In this document: piece by piece, positions 9,609 to 21,800 of the stretch | Numbering within the stretch: position 1 is the stretch's first letter | Layout of the letters: each line of letters starts with the position of its first letter | Assembly (NCBI GenBank): GCA_014526335.1 | Contig: JACTAT010000051.1 | Coordinates: 1,898,411-1,962,410, forward strand | Reading direction: 5' to 3' | From: Chrysaora quinquecirrha | Lineage: Eukaryota > Cnidaria > Scyphozoa > Semaeostomeae > Pelagiidae | Length of the DNA stretch: 64,000 nucleotides | Translations under genes and position numbers: made by a program | The notes under the pieces: generated by a model | Databases searched by the model: none | Told to the model about the DNA's origin: nothing | What the model saw: only the letters and a program-made list of their open reading frames with translations

Positions 9609-12153
9609 TATTACTATAGTATGTCACTGTATAAGGTTTAACTCAGGATGGGTCTGAACACGTGATTCTATGGTATTTTCAAATAGTGAAATACAACGCT
9701 GCATTACGCAACCTTTGTAATTAAAGAAGAATGTTGTTGAAATTGAAATACAGTGTATGCTACACCCATGCAGAATACAACATTGCATTCTACTTGCTCT
9801 GTAAATTCCTCCTTATTTCATAGATTTTGAAATATGCTGTGAAATACAACATTGTATTTCTCTTGTTTAATTTTTCCGTATTGTTCCACCAATGCAATTT
9901 GATACAAGCTAGAACAGGTATGCAAAAGCAAAAAAAATCCACATTTAAAACATTTTCTACCAAGATCTCTAATAATAAATTTGAATTTTATCATTATAAA
10001 ATCTGAAATTTACTGGATTTAACATGGTAACTGGACATAGAGGAGAATCAGCATGGGCTAAAACAACAGTGCAGCCCTTGCCAAATTGATCGGTTTTTGA
10101 ATACCATAAATGCAGGAATATCTTGTCTGGAGAAGGATATATATCGTCAAACCCGCGATTTGTGTAGCATCAAAGGAAGCTGGTAGCTAACAAACGATAA
10201 GCCCTGCTAATATCAAATTTTTCTAGAAGCGAGGAGGATTTCACTCATCAAAATGGTTTTAAAACAAAAGGATTTCAAGGGATTTCCGTGAAATCAATAG
10301 GATTTCCCACAAGGGTGTACAAGATTTCAATGGAGTGACTATGACTTGCTCCTCGGCTAGAAGAGCCCCTTTCCTAAGATGCATAATGAGGGCAACTGCC
10401 TCAGAAATGCCAGCATAAGAATCTTAGCCTCCCTAATCGTTAACGCTACCTTGGCAAGGAAATTATAGATCGGTTATCAAGCAGCTGCTTATAGTCTGAG
10501 TTACACCTGGGTCCGCATGGGTCAGTACCCTGGGAAGCCAGGCCTTGACATTCAGCGTGATCAGATTCCGACATGACGGAAAAATTTTTAAAATTTGCAA
10601 AAAATACTGCGAAAATTTGGAGAAGCGCCCACACGAACGCGAAAGTTCAAAGTTTAGATTGAATGAAAACGTTATTTTGAAGTTATAATTAAGAACGAGC
10701 TCACCAGATGAGAGTGTCCTTGCATTTGAACCAATTCCAATTGCTTTGGATAAAAATTGAAGAAATTGAACGATAGATAAATGCAGCATACGAGTATAAA
10801 AATCCCAAGAAAAAGCGATTTGATTAATAAAACACGAGAACTTTTTCTTCAACACTTTCCAAGTGAAACTACAGACACAAACTTGATAAACTTAGAGAAA
10901 AAACTTAATTCTAAAACGAGCGACAGAAAATTTCAACTCGACGGTTAGAATTAAAGAATTGTTTGTGTTTGATGACAAAGTGCTAAAATAATAAAGGACT
11001 TACCTGTCCTGTGAGTATGCATGATGAAACCCTCTTTGTCAAAGGGGAAGAACTATTCAATTCCTGCGGAAGAAAGTGAGCTCCTTCGCAATACATAAAC
11101 TGAGCCTCTGGTGATTATTAACTGCCATGTAAACTTTTGAAGGATGCAAAAATGTTGGGGAATACAACAGTTTCTTCCTTTTTTGTATATAAGACTACTT
11201 CTTATTTCAACAGCAAGATAAGTTATCAGACAAAATCTACAGTATCTGATTTGATCGGTTGATCTAATCCTCCCACCTCTGCGCTCTCAAGATTTTGCCA
11301 CAGATTTTGCTTCACGCGCTGGTCTCATTGGAAATGGTATTCCCATTCCCATTTTGCTCTTCAGTGTTCAAAAGCTAAAGGCTTGGAAATCAGTTCATTT
11401 CTAAACATTGTAAACAAATAAAACATTTTTTCCCGATCGATTTCATTGTTTTTCTAATTGGGCAGTGACTCTGTCTCTCAGGACAACCAAGTAAGTACAG
11501 TAGTGGAGAGTTAGTACTCGAGTGAATGGGGAAATACCCAGACTAGATACCAGATCCCATAGGGAAAGAACCCAAATAGATACTGTATCATATTCCCTAT
11601 CATGACATAAGCAATAACAAAAGTCTCCGGGTGGCATTAACCCTGGTTAAACCAGTGCTCTAACCGGCATGTTATGTCTTTTCTTGTTTGTCAGTACCCC
11701 CGTCCTAAGTTCCCTTGACCAATCAAATGTTATTATGTTATTGCTCTTGTCCTATTTATCCAATTAGATTCACTTCCTTTTCTTTATTATTCCAATCAGA
11801 TTCATTTCCTTTGCTCGTCTCGCAAAGCAGGATAGGATGAGATATAAATTTGGACGGGGGCTCACCGGAAACACTTCTTTCCCCAGACAGACTACATTGG
11901 TACACTCCATGACCAAAAACCAAACTAATTGCTATCTAATTGTTAATGTAATCGGTATTTATACCTTTCATGGCATGGGACTATATTCCCGGGAGCTGGA
12001 TGATAGAAAACTGTTTAACTTCGAGCTCGATCCACGGCCTGACTTCAAACCCCTCTCGTACCAAATATCCTTAACCAATGTGATATAAGATATTGGATTG
12101 GAAATTATAAATGTTAAAGTAAAAGTGAAGTATAATGTTTTACTTATTTAGAG

Positions 12154-12262
12154 GTTGGTCGAAGCGACCAGCATCGTTGGCCAAATCGACCATCAACGTT
12201 GGCCGATAAGTCAAACAAGGTTGGCCGATATGGTTGTTTGCCGAAAAGGGAGGTTGGCTGAA
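12154..12262. repeat. 22-bp minisatellite (gttggccga units)
   Basis: Three consecutive 22-bp units begin gttggtcg, gttggcca and gttggccg, followed by a longer unit and a partial one (gttggctga). Units share the gttggcc start and a gacca/gtcaa second half. Confidence 0.6.
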
Positions 12263-12659
12263 ACGTCTCAAAAACAGTAAAACACATCTTTGCATCAATG
12301 GCTTCTGGTCAGCTCCGGTAATTGCAAATTGGCCAAGCTACAAAGTTTTAACACAGTTTTAGTCAAGTCTTTGCTGTGTTCTGGTATCTTGGGCCCATTT
12401 GATCTTATGACTGTTTTCAAAGAGATCTCAGGTTTGCAAGAGCCCTTTTCTATTGTTTTCTTCCTGTTGGTAAGCCTATTGTTCTAGTGAAAATTGGTTG
12501 CACAAACGCTCTTCTCTGTTGATTGGACCTTGGGTATCCGATGGGCGATGACCACCTTTTTAGGAGTAGACTTATGTTCACTGGGTGCAATAATTGTCAA
12601 ACCTAGCTACTGTATATCTTTTTCAGTCATTTCAGTCATGTTGTTAATTGTTGTTTCAG

Positions 12660-12774
12660 GTACCATTAATTTGGGAAGAAGTAGATGTAACTCAAGTGAA
12701 ACGTGTTTATGGCAAAATCAGAATTCCACCAGATGCAGTAGTGTCTATTAATGAAAATGAAATTGCCTTAAAAG
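12660..12774 (+). pseudogene. Orphan IDH3A-like exon (NAD-dependent isocitrate dehydrogenase alpha)
   Basis: A 115-nt exon lies between a good acceptor (ttgtttcag) and donor (aaag|gtattt). Read in phase 0 it gives VPLIWEEVDVT..., then GKIRIPPDAVVSINENEIALKG, matching the IDH3A segment that follows the nucleotide-binding start and ends at the LKG that precedes the substrate-loop exon. IDH3A is the catalytic subunit of the mitochondrial TCA-cycle enzyme that oxidises isocitrate to 2-oxoglutarate with NAD. The exon itself is open and correctly phased, but neither the upstream GDGIGPE exon nor any downstream exon is visible on either side of the satellite that starts about 80 bp later. It is therefore a pseudogene fragment, a gene broken by the satellite, or a casualty of assembly collapse. 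Confidence 0.7.
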
Positions 12775-12849
12775 GTATTTAATGCTTGCTTGCAGCTATC
12801 TTTCTCTTTTTCTATCATGTTATTTTTCGTCAGTTCTCTCCCCAGATTT

Positions 12850-15800
12850 TGTAAAGATCGTTCTTCAATTTTCCCTACTTATTATCTTAAATACTTCGTC
12901 ATTATTATCATCGAATTCTCTAAAAGTCGCTCTCTGATCCCCCTATTTACCGCCTACGATACTTCGTTGTTTTTCTCCTCTAATTCTCCAAATTTCTTGT
13001 TCCATTCTGTCCATTTGTTGCTTCAAATGCTTCTTCATTTTTCTCCTCTAAATCTCTGAATATTTTCCTCCATTCTGTCTATTTATTGCCTGAGATACTT
13101 TTTCATTTTTCTGTTCAAATTGGCTGACTTTTTTTTTTTCATTCCGACCATTTCTTGCGTAAGATACTTTTTCATTTGTCCACTCTAATTCTCTAAATAT
13201 TTTCCTCCATTCTGTCCATTTATTGCCTAAGATACTTCTTCATTTTCTCCTCTCATTCGCGGATTATCTTTGTTGCATTCCGCCCATTTATTGCCTAAGA
13301 TACTTCTTCATTTTCATCTTCTCATTATTGCAATAACTTTTTTCCATTCTTTTATTTATTGCGTAAGATACTTCTTCATTTTTATCTTCTGATTCTCTGA
13401 AGATCGTCCTGAGATTTTCTCTATTTCTTGAAAGATACCTCCTTATTTTTCTCTTCTGATTCTCTAAAGATCGTCCTTAGATTCTCTCTATTATCTTCTG
13501 ATTCTCTAAAGATCGTCCTTAGATTCTCTCTATTTATCTTCTGATTCCCTAAAAATCGTCCTTAGGTTCTCTCTATTTATTGCCTTAGATACCTCCTCAT
13601 TTTGATCTTCTGATTCTCTAAATATCGTTCTTAGATTTTCTCTTTCTTGATTAAGATACCTCCGCATTTTTATCTTCTGATTCTCTAAAGATCGTCCTGA
13701 GATTCTCTCTATTTATTGCCTTAGATACCTCCTGATTTTCATCTTCTGATTCTCTAAAGATCGTCCTGAGATTCTCTCTATTTATTGCCTTAGATACCTC
13801 CTCATTTTGATCTTCTGATTCTCTAAAGATCGTTCTTAGATTTTCTCTTTCTTGATTAAGATACCTCCGCATTTTTATCTTCTGATTCTCTAAAGATCGT
13901 CCTGAGATTCTCTCTATTTATTGCCTTAGATACCTCCTGATTTTCATCTTCTGATTCTCTAAAGATCGTCCTGAGATTCTCTCTATTTATTGCCTTAGAT
14001 ACCTCCTCATTTTGATCTTCTGATTCTCTAAAGATCGTTCTTAGATTTTCTCTTTCTTGATTAAGATACCTCCGCATTTTTATCTTCTGATTCTCTAAAG
14101 ATCGTCCTTAGATTCCCTCTATTTATTGCCTAAGATTCCTCCTGATTTTCATCTTCTGATTCTCTAAAGATCGTCCTTACATTCTCTCTATTTATTGCCT
14201 AAGATACCTCCTGATTTTCATCTTCTGATTCTCTAAAGATCGTCCTTAGATTCTCTCTATTTATTGCCTAAGATACCTCCTGATTTTCATCTTCTGATTC
14301 TCTAAAGATCGTCCTTAGATTCTGTCTATTTATTGCCTAAGATACCTCCTGATTTTCATCTTCTGATTCTCTAAAGATCGTCCTTAGATTCTCTCTATTT
14401 ATTGCCTAAGATACCTCCTCATTTTCATCTTCTGATTCTCTTTTATTGCCTAAGATACCTCCTCATTTTCATCTTCTGATTCTCTAAAGATCGTCCTTAG
14501 ATTCTCTCTATTTATTGCCTAAGATACCTCCTCATTTTCATCTTCTGATTCTCTAAAGATCGTCCTTAGATTCTCTCTATTTATTGCCTAAGATACCTCC
14601 TCATTTTCATCTTCTGATTCTCTAAAGATCGTCCTTAGATTCTCTCTATTTATTGCCTAAGATACCTCCTGATTTTTATCTTCTTATTCTCTAAAAATCG
14701 TCCTTAGATTCTCTCTATTTATTGCCTGAGATACCTCCTCATTTTCATCTTCTGATTCTCTAAAGATCGTCCTGAGATTCTCTCTATTTATTGCCTAAGA
14801 TACCTCCTGATTTTCATCTTCTGATTCTCTAAAGATCGTCCTTAGATTCCCTCTATTTATTGCCTAAGATTCCTCCTGATTTTCATCTTCTGATTCTCTA
14901 AAGATCGTCCTTACATTCTCTCTATTTATTGCCTAAGATACCTCCTGATTTTCATCTTCTGATTCTCTAAAGATCGTCCTTAGATTCTCTCTATTTATTG
15001 CCTAAGATACCTCCTCATTTTCATCTTCTGATTCTCTAAAGATCGTCCTTAGATTCTCTCTATTTATTGCCTAAGATACCTCCTCATTTTCATCTTCTGA
15101 TTCTCTAAAGATCGTCCTTAGATTCTCTCTATTTATTGCCTAAGATACCTCCTGATTTTTATCTTCTGATTCTCTAAAAATCGTCCTTAGATTCTCTCTA
15201 TTTATTGCGTAAGATACCTCCTGATTTTCATCTTCTGATTCTCTAAAGATCGTCCTTAGATTCTCTCTATTTATTGCCTAAGATACCTCCTCATTTTCAT
15301 CTTCTGATTCTCTAAAGATCGTCCTTAGATTCTCTCTATTTATTGCCTAAGATACCTCCTCATTTTCATCTTCTGATTCTCTAAAGATCGTCCTTAGATT
15401 CTCTCTATTTATTGCCTAAGATACCTCCTGATTTTTATCTTCTGATTCTCTAAAAATCGTCCTTAGATTCTCTCTATTTATTGCCTAAGATACCTCCTCA
15501 TTTTCATCTTCTGATTCTCTAAAGATCGTCCTTAGATTCTCTCTATTTATTGCCTAAGATACCTCCTCATTTTCATCTTCTGATTCTCTAAAGATCGTCC
15601 TTAGATTCTCTCTATTTATTGCCTAAGATACCTCCTCATTTTCATCTTCTGATTCTCTAAAGATCGTCCTTAGATTCTCTCTATTTATTGCCTAAGATAC
15701 CTCCTCATTTTCATCTTCTGATTCTCTAAAGATCGTCCTGAGATTCTCTCTATTTATTGCCTTCTCTATTTATTGCCTAAGATACCTCCTCATTTTCATC

Positions 15801-18800
15801 TTCTGATTCTCTAAAGATCGTCCTTAGATTCTCTCTATTTATTGCCTAAGATACCTCCTGATTTTCATCTTCTGATTCTCTAAAGATCGTCCTTAGATTC
15901 TCTCTATTTATTGCCTAAGATACCTCCTGATTTTCATCTTCTGATTCTCTAAAGATCGTCCTTAGATTCTCTCTATTTATTGCCTAAGATACCTCCTGAT
16001 TTTCATCTTCTGATTCTCTAAAGATCGTCCTTAGATTCTCTCTATTTATTGCCTAAGATACCTCCTGATTTTCATCTTCTGATTCTCTAAAGATCGTCCT
16101 TAGATTCCCTCTATTTATTGCCTAAGATACCTCCTGATTTTCATCTTCTGATTCTCTAAAGATCGTCCTTAGATTCTCTCTATTTATTGCCTAAGATACC
16201 TCCTGATTTTCATCTTCTGATTCTCTAAAGATCGTCCTTAGATTCTCTCTATTTATTGCCTAAGATACCTCCTGATTTTCATCTTCTGATTCTCTAAAGA
16301 TCGTCCTTAGATTCTCTCTATTTATTGCCTAAGATACCTCCTGATTTTCATCTTCTGATTCTCTAAAGATCGTCCTTAGATTCTCTCTATTTATTGCCTA
16401 AGATACCTCCTGATTTTCATCTTCTGATTCTCTAAAGATCGTCCTTAGATTCTCTCTATTTATTGCCTAAGATACCTCCTGATTTTCATCTTCTGATTCT
16501 CTAAAGATCGTCCTTAGATTCTCTCTATTTATTGCCTAAGATACCTCCTGATTTTCATCTTCTGATTCTCTAAAGATCGTCCTTAGATTCTCTCTATTTA
16601 TTGCCTAAGATACCTCCTGATTTTCATCTTCTGATTCTCTAAAGATCGTCCTTAGATTCTCTCTATTTATTGCCTAAGATACCTCCTGATTTTCATCTTC
16701 TGATTCTCTAAAGATCGTCCTTAGATTCTCTCTATTTATTGCCTAAGATACCTCCTCATTTTTATCTTCTGATTCTCTAAAGATCGTCCTTAGATTCTCT
16801 CTATTTATTGCCTAAGATACCTCCTGATTTTCATCTTCTGATTCTCTAAAGATCGTCCTTAGATTCTCTCTATTTATTGCCTAAGATACCTCCTGATTTT
16901 CATCTTCTGATTCTCTAAAGATCGTCCTTAGATTCTCTCTATTTATTGCCTAAGATACCTCCTGATTTTCATCTTCTGATTCTCTAAAGATCGTCCTTAG
17001 ATTCTCTCTATTTATTGCCTAAGATACCTCCTGATTTTCATCTTCTGATTCTCTAAAGATCGTCCTTAGATTCTCTCTATTTATTGCCTAAGATACCTCC
17101 TGATTTTCATCTTCTGATTCTCTAAAGATCGTCCTTAGATTCTCTCTATTTATTGCCTAAGATACCTCCTGATTTTCATCTTCTGATTCTCTAAAGATCG
17201 TCCTTAGATTCTCTCTATTTATTGCCTAAGATACCTCCTGATTTTCATCTTCTGATTCTCTAAAGATCGTCCTTAGATTCTCTCTATTTATTGCCTAAGA
17301 TACCTCCTGATTTTCATCTTCTGATTCTCTAAAGATCGTCCTTAGATTCTCTCTATTTATTGCCTAAGATACCTCCTGATTTTCATCTTCTGATTCTCTA
17401 AAGATCGTCCTTAGATTCTCTCTATTTATTGCCTAAGATACCTCCTGATTTTCATCTTCTGATTCTCTAAAGATCGTCCTTAGATTCTCTCTATTTATTG
17501 CCTAAGATACCTCCTGATTTTCATCTTCTGATTCTCTAAAGATCGTCCTTAGATTCTCTCTATTTATTGCCTAAGATACCTCCTCATTTTTATCTTCTGA
17601 TTCTCTAAAGATCGTCCTTAGATTCTCTCTATTTATTGCCTAAGATACCTCCTGATTTTCATCTTCTGATTCTCTAAAGATCGTCCTTAGATTCTCTCTA
17701 TTTATTGCCTAAGATACCTCCTGATTTTCATCTTCTGATTCTCTAAAGATCGTCCTTAGATTCTCTCTATTTATTGCCTAAGATACCTCCTGATTTTCAT
17801 CTTCTGATTCTCTAAAGATCGTCCTTAGATTCTCTCTATTTATTGCCTAAGATACCTCCTGATTTTCATCTTCTGATTCTCTAAAGATCGTCCTTAGATT
17901 TCTCTATTTATTGCCTAAGATACCTCCTGATTTTCATCTTCTGATTCTCTAAAGATCGTCCTTAGATTCTCTCTATTTATTGCCTAAGATACCTCCTGAT
18001 TTTCATCTTCTGATTCTCTAAAGATCGTCCTTAGATTCTCTCTATTTATTGCCTAAGATACCTCCTGATTTTCATCTTCTGATTCTCTAAAGATCGTCCT
18101 TAGATTCTCTCTATTTATTGCCTAAGATACCTCCTGATTTTCATCTTCTGATTCTCTAAAGATCGTCCTTAGATTCTCTCTATTTATTGCCTAAGATACC
18201 TCCTGATTTTCATCTTCTGATTCTCTAAAGATCGTCCTTAGATTCTCTCTATTTATTGCCTAAGATACCTCCTGATTTTCATCTTCTGATTCTCTAAAGA
18301 TCGTCCTTAGATTCTCTCTATTTATTGCCTAAGATACCTCCTGATTTTCATCTTCTGATTCTCTAAAGATCGTCCTTAGATTCTCTCTATTTATTGCCTA
18401 AGATACCTCCTGATTTTCATCTTCTGATTCTCTAAAGATCGTCCTTAGATTCTCTCTATTTATTGCCTAAGATACCTCCTGATTTTCATCTTCTGATTCT
18501 CTAAAGATCGTCCTTAGATTCTCTCTATTTATTGCCTGAGATACCTCCTCATTTTCATCTTCTGATTCTCTAAAGATCGTCCTTAGATTCTCTCTATTTA
18601 TTGCCTAAGATACCTCCTGATTTTTATCTTCTGATTCTCTAAAATCGTCCTTAGATTCTCTCTATTTATTGCCTAAGATACCTCCTCATTTTCATCTTCT
18701 GATTCTCTAAAGATCGTCCTTAGATTCTCTCTATTTATTGCCTAAGATACCTCCTGATTTTTATCTTCTGATTCTCTAAAATCGTCCTTAGATTCTCTCT

Positions 18801-21800
18801 ATTTATTGCCTAAGATACCTCCTGATTTTCATCTTCTGATTCTCTAAAGATCGTCCTTAGATTCTCTCTATTTATTGCCTAAGATACCTCCTGATTTTCA
18901 TCTTCTGATTCTCTAAAGATCGTCCTTAGATTCTCTCTATTTATTGCCTAAGATACCTCCTGATTTTCATCTTCTGATTCTCTAAAGATCGTCCTTAGAT
19001 TCTCTCTATTTATTGCCTAAGATACCTCCTGATTTTCATCTTCTGATTCTCTAAAGATCGTCCTTAGATTCTCTCTATTTATTGCCTAAGATACCTCCTG
19101 ATTTTTATCTTCTGATTCTCTAAAAATCGTCCTTAGATTCTCTCTATTTATTGCCTAAGATACTTCCTCATTTTCATCTTCTGATTCTCTAAAGATCGTC
19201 CTTAGATTCTCTCTATTTATTGCCTAAGATACCTCCTGATTTTTATCTTCTGATTCTCTGATTCTCTAAAGATCGTCCTTAGATTCTCTCTATTTATTGC
19301 CTAAGATACCTCCTGATTTTCATCTTCTGATTCTCTAAAGATCGTCCTTAGATTCTCTCTATTTATTGCCTAAGATGCCTCCTCATTTTCATCTTCTGAT
19401 TCTCTAAAGATCGTCCTTAGATTCTCTCTATTTATTGCCTAAGATACCTCCTGATTTTATCTTCTGATTCTCTAAAATCGTCCTTAGATTCTCTCTATTT
19501 ATTGCCTGAGATACCTCCTCATTTTCATCTTCTGATTCTCTAAAGATCGTTCTTTGATTTTCTCTATTTCTTGATTAAGATACCTCCTCATTTTTATCTT
19601 CTGATTCTCTAAAGATCGTCCTTAGATTTTCTCTATGTCTTGATTAAGATACCTCCCCATTTGTCTCCTCTGATTCTGTAAAGATCGTCCTGAGATTCTC
19701 TCTATTTATTGCCTTAGATACCTCCTCATTTTTATCTTCTGATTCTCTAAAGATCGTCCTTAGATTTTCTCTATGTCTTGATTAAGATACCTCCTCATTT
19801 GTCTCCTCTGATTCTGTAAAGATCGTCCTTAGATTCTCTCTATTTATTGCCTAAGATACCTCCTGATTTTTATCTTCTGATTCTCTAAAGATCGTCCTTA
19901 GATTCTCTCTATTTATTGCCTAAGATACCTCCTCATTTTCATCTTCTGATTCTCTAAAGATCGTCCTTAGATTCCCTCTATTTATTGCCTAAGATACCTC
20001 CTGATTTTCATCTTTAGATTCTCTAAAGATCGTCCTTAGATTCCCTCTATTTATTGCCTAAGATTCCTCCTGATTTTCATCTTCTGATTCTCTAAAGATC
20101 GTCCTTACATTCTCTCTATTTATTGCCTAAGATACCTCCTGATTTTTATCTTCTGATTCTCTAAAAATCGTCCTTAGATTCTCTCTATTTATTGCCTAAG
20201 ATACCTCCTCATTTTCATCTTCTGATTCTCTAAAGATCGTCCTTAGATTCTCTCTATTTATTGCCTAAGATACATCCTCATTTTCATCTTCTGATTCTCT
20301 AAAGATCGTCCTTAGATTCTCTCTATTTATTGCCTAAGATACCTCCTGATTTTTATCTTCTGATTCTCTAAAAATCGTCCTTAGATTCTCTCTATTTATT
20401 GCCTAAGATACCTCCTGATTTTCATCTTCTGATTCTCTAAAGATCGTCCTTAGATTCTCTCTATTTATTGCCTAAGATTCCTCCTGATTTTCATCTTCTG
20501 ATTCTCTAAATATCGTCCTTACATTCTCTCTATTTATTGCCTAAGATACCTCCTGATTTTCATCTTCTGATTCTCTAAAGATCGTCCTTAGATTCTCTCT
20601 ATTTATTGCCTAAGATACCTCCTGATTTTCAACTTCTGATTCTCTAAAGATCGTCCTTAGATTCCCTCTATTTATTGCCTAAGATACCTCCTGATTTTTA
20701 TCTTCTGATTCTCTAAAAATCGTCCTTAGATTCTCTCTATTTATTGCGTAAGATACCTCCTGATTTTCATCTTCTGATTCTCTAAAGATCGTCCTTAGAT
20801 TCTCTCTATTTATTGCCTAAGATACCTCCTCATTTTCATCTTCTGATTCTCTAAAGATCGTCCTTAGATTCTCTCTATTTATTGCCTAAGATACCTCCTC
20901 ATTTTCATCTTCTGATTCTCTAAAGATCGTCCTTAGATTCTCTCTATTTATTGCCTAAGATACCTCCTCATTTTCATCTTCTGATTCTCTAAAGATCGTC
21001 CTGAGATTCTCTCTATTTATTGCCTTAGATACCTCCTGATTTTCATCTTCTGATTCTCTAAAGATCGTCCTGAGATTCTCTCTATTTATTGCCTAAGATA
21101 CCTCCTGATTTTCATCTTCTGATTCTCTAAAGATCGTCCTTAGATTCCCTCTATTTATTGCCTAAGATACCTCCTGATTTTCATCTTCTGATTCTCTAAA
21201 GATCGTCCTTAGATTCCCTCTATTTATTGCCTAAGATACCTCCTGATTTTCATCTTCTGATTCTCTAAAGATCGTCCTTAGATTCTCTCTATTTATTGCC
21301 TAAGATTCCTCCTGATTTTCATCTTCTGATTCTCTAAAGATCGTCCTTACATTCTCTCTATTTATTGCCTAAGATACCTCCTGATTTTCATCTTCTGATT
21401 CTCTAAAGATCGTCCTTAGATTCTCTCTATTTATTGCCTAAGATACCTCCTGATTTTCAACTTCTGATTCTCTAAAGATCGTCCTTAGATTCCCTCTATT
21501 TATTGCCTAAGATACCTCCTGATTTTCATCTTTAGATTCTCTAAAGATCGTCCTTAGATTCTCTCTATTTATTGCCTAAGATACCTCCTGATTTTCATCT
21601 TCTGATTCTCTAAAGATCGTCCTTAGATTCTCTCTATTTATTGCCTAAGATACCTCCTGATTTTCATCTTCTGATTCTCTAAAGATCGTCCTTAGATTCT
21701 CTCTATTTATTGCCTAAGATACCTCCTCATTTTCATCTTCTGATTCTCTAAAGATCGTCCTTAGATTCTCTCTATTTATTGCCTAAGATGCCTCCTGATT

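Larger units (their letters stand above)
8830..12659. other. Putative intron or intergenic DNA with repeats
   Basis: If 8752 and 12660 belong to one gene, this is its intron or introns. Contents seen: a large foldback element (9235-9608), short gaaatacaac / gttgtatttc inverted motifs around 9690-9870, and a 22-bp minisatellite (12154-12262). I searched by eye for the conserved second IDH3A exon and did not find it. Other open frames here show no recognisable similarity. Confidence 0.5.

Noticed and set aside
11443..11680. Possible second tRNA-derived SINE (minus-strand ggttagagcactgg)
   Set aside because: The A-box-like phrase is there but no B box follows, and no tail or target duplication is visible.
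12290..13059. Plus-strand frames of 65-89 codons around the IDH3A-like exon
   Set aside because: They are hydrophobic or out-of-frame readings of intron, exon and degenerate satellite with no family similarity.
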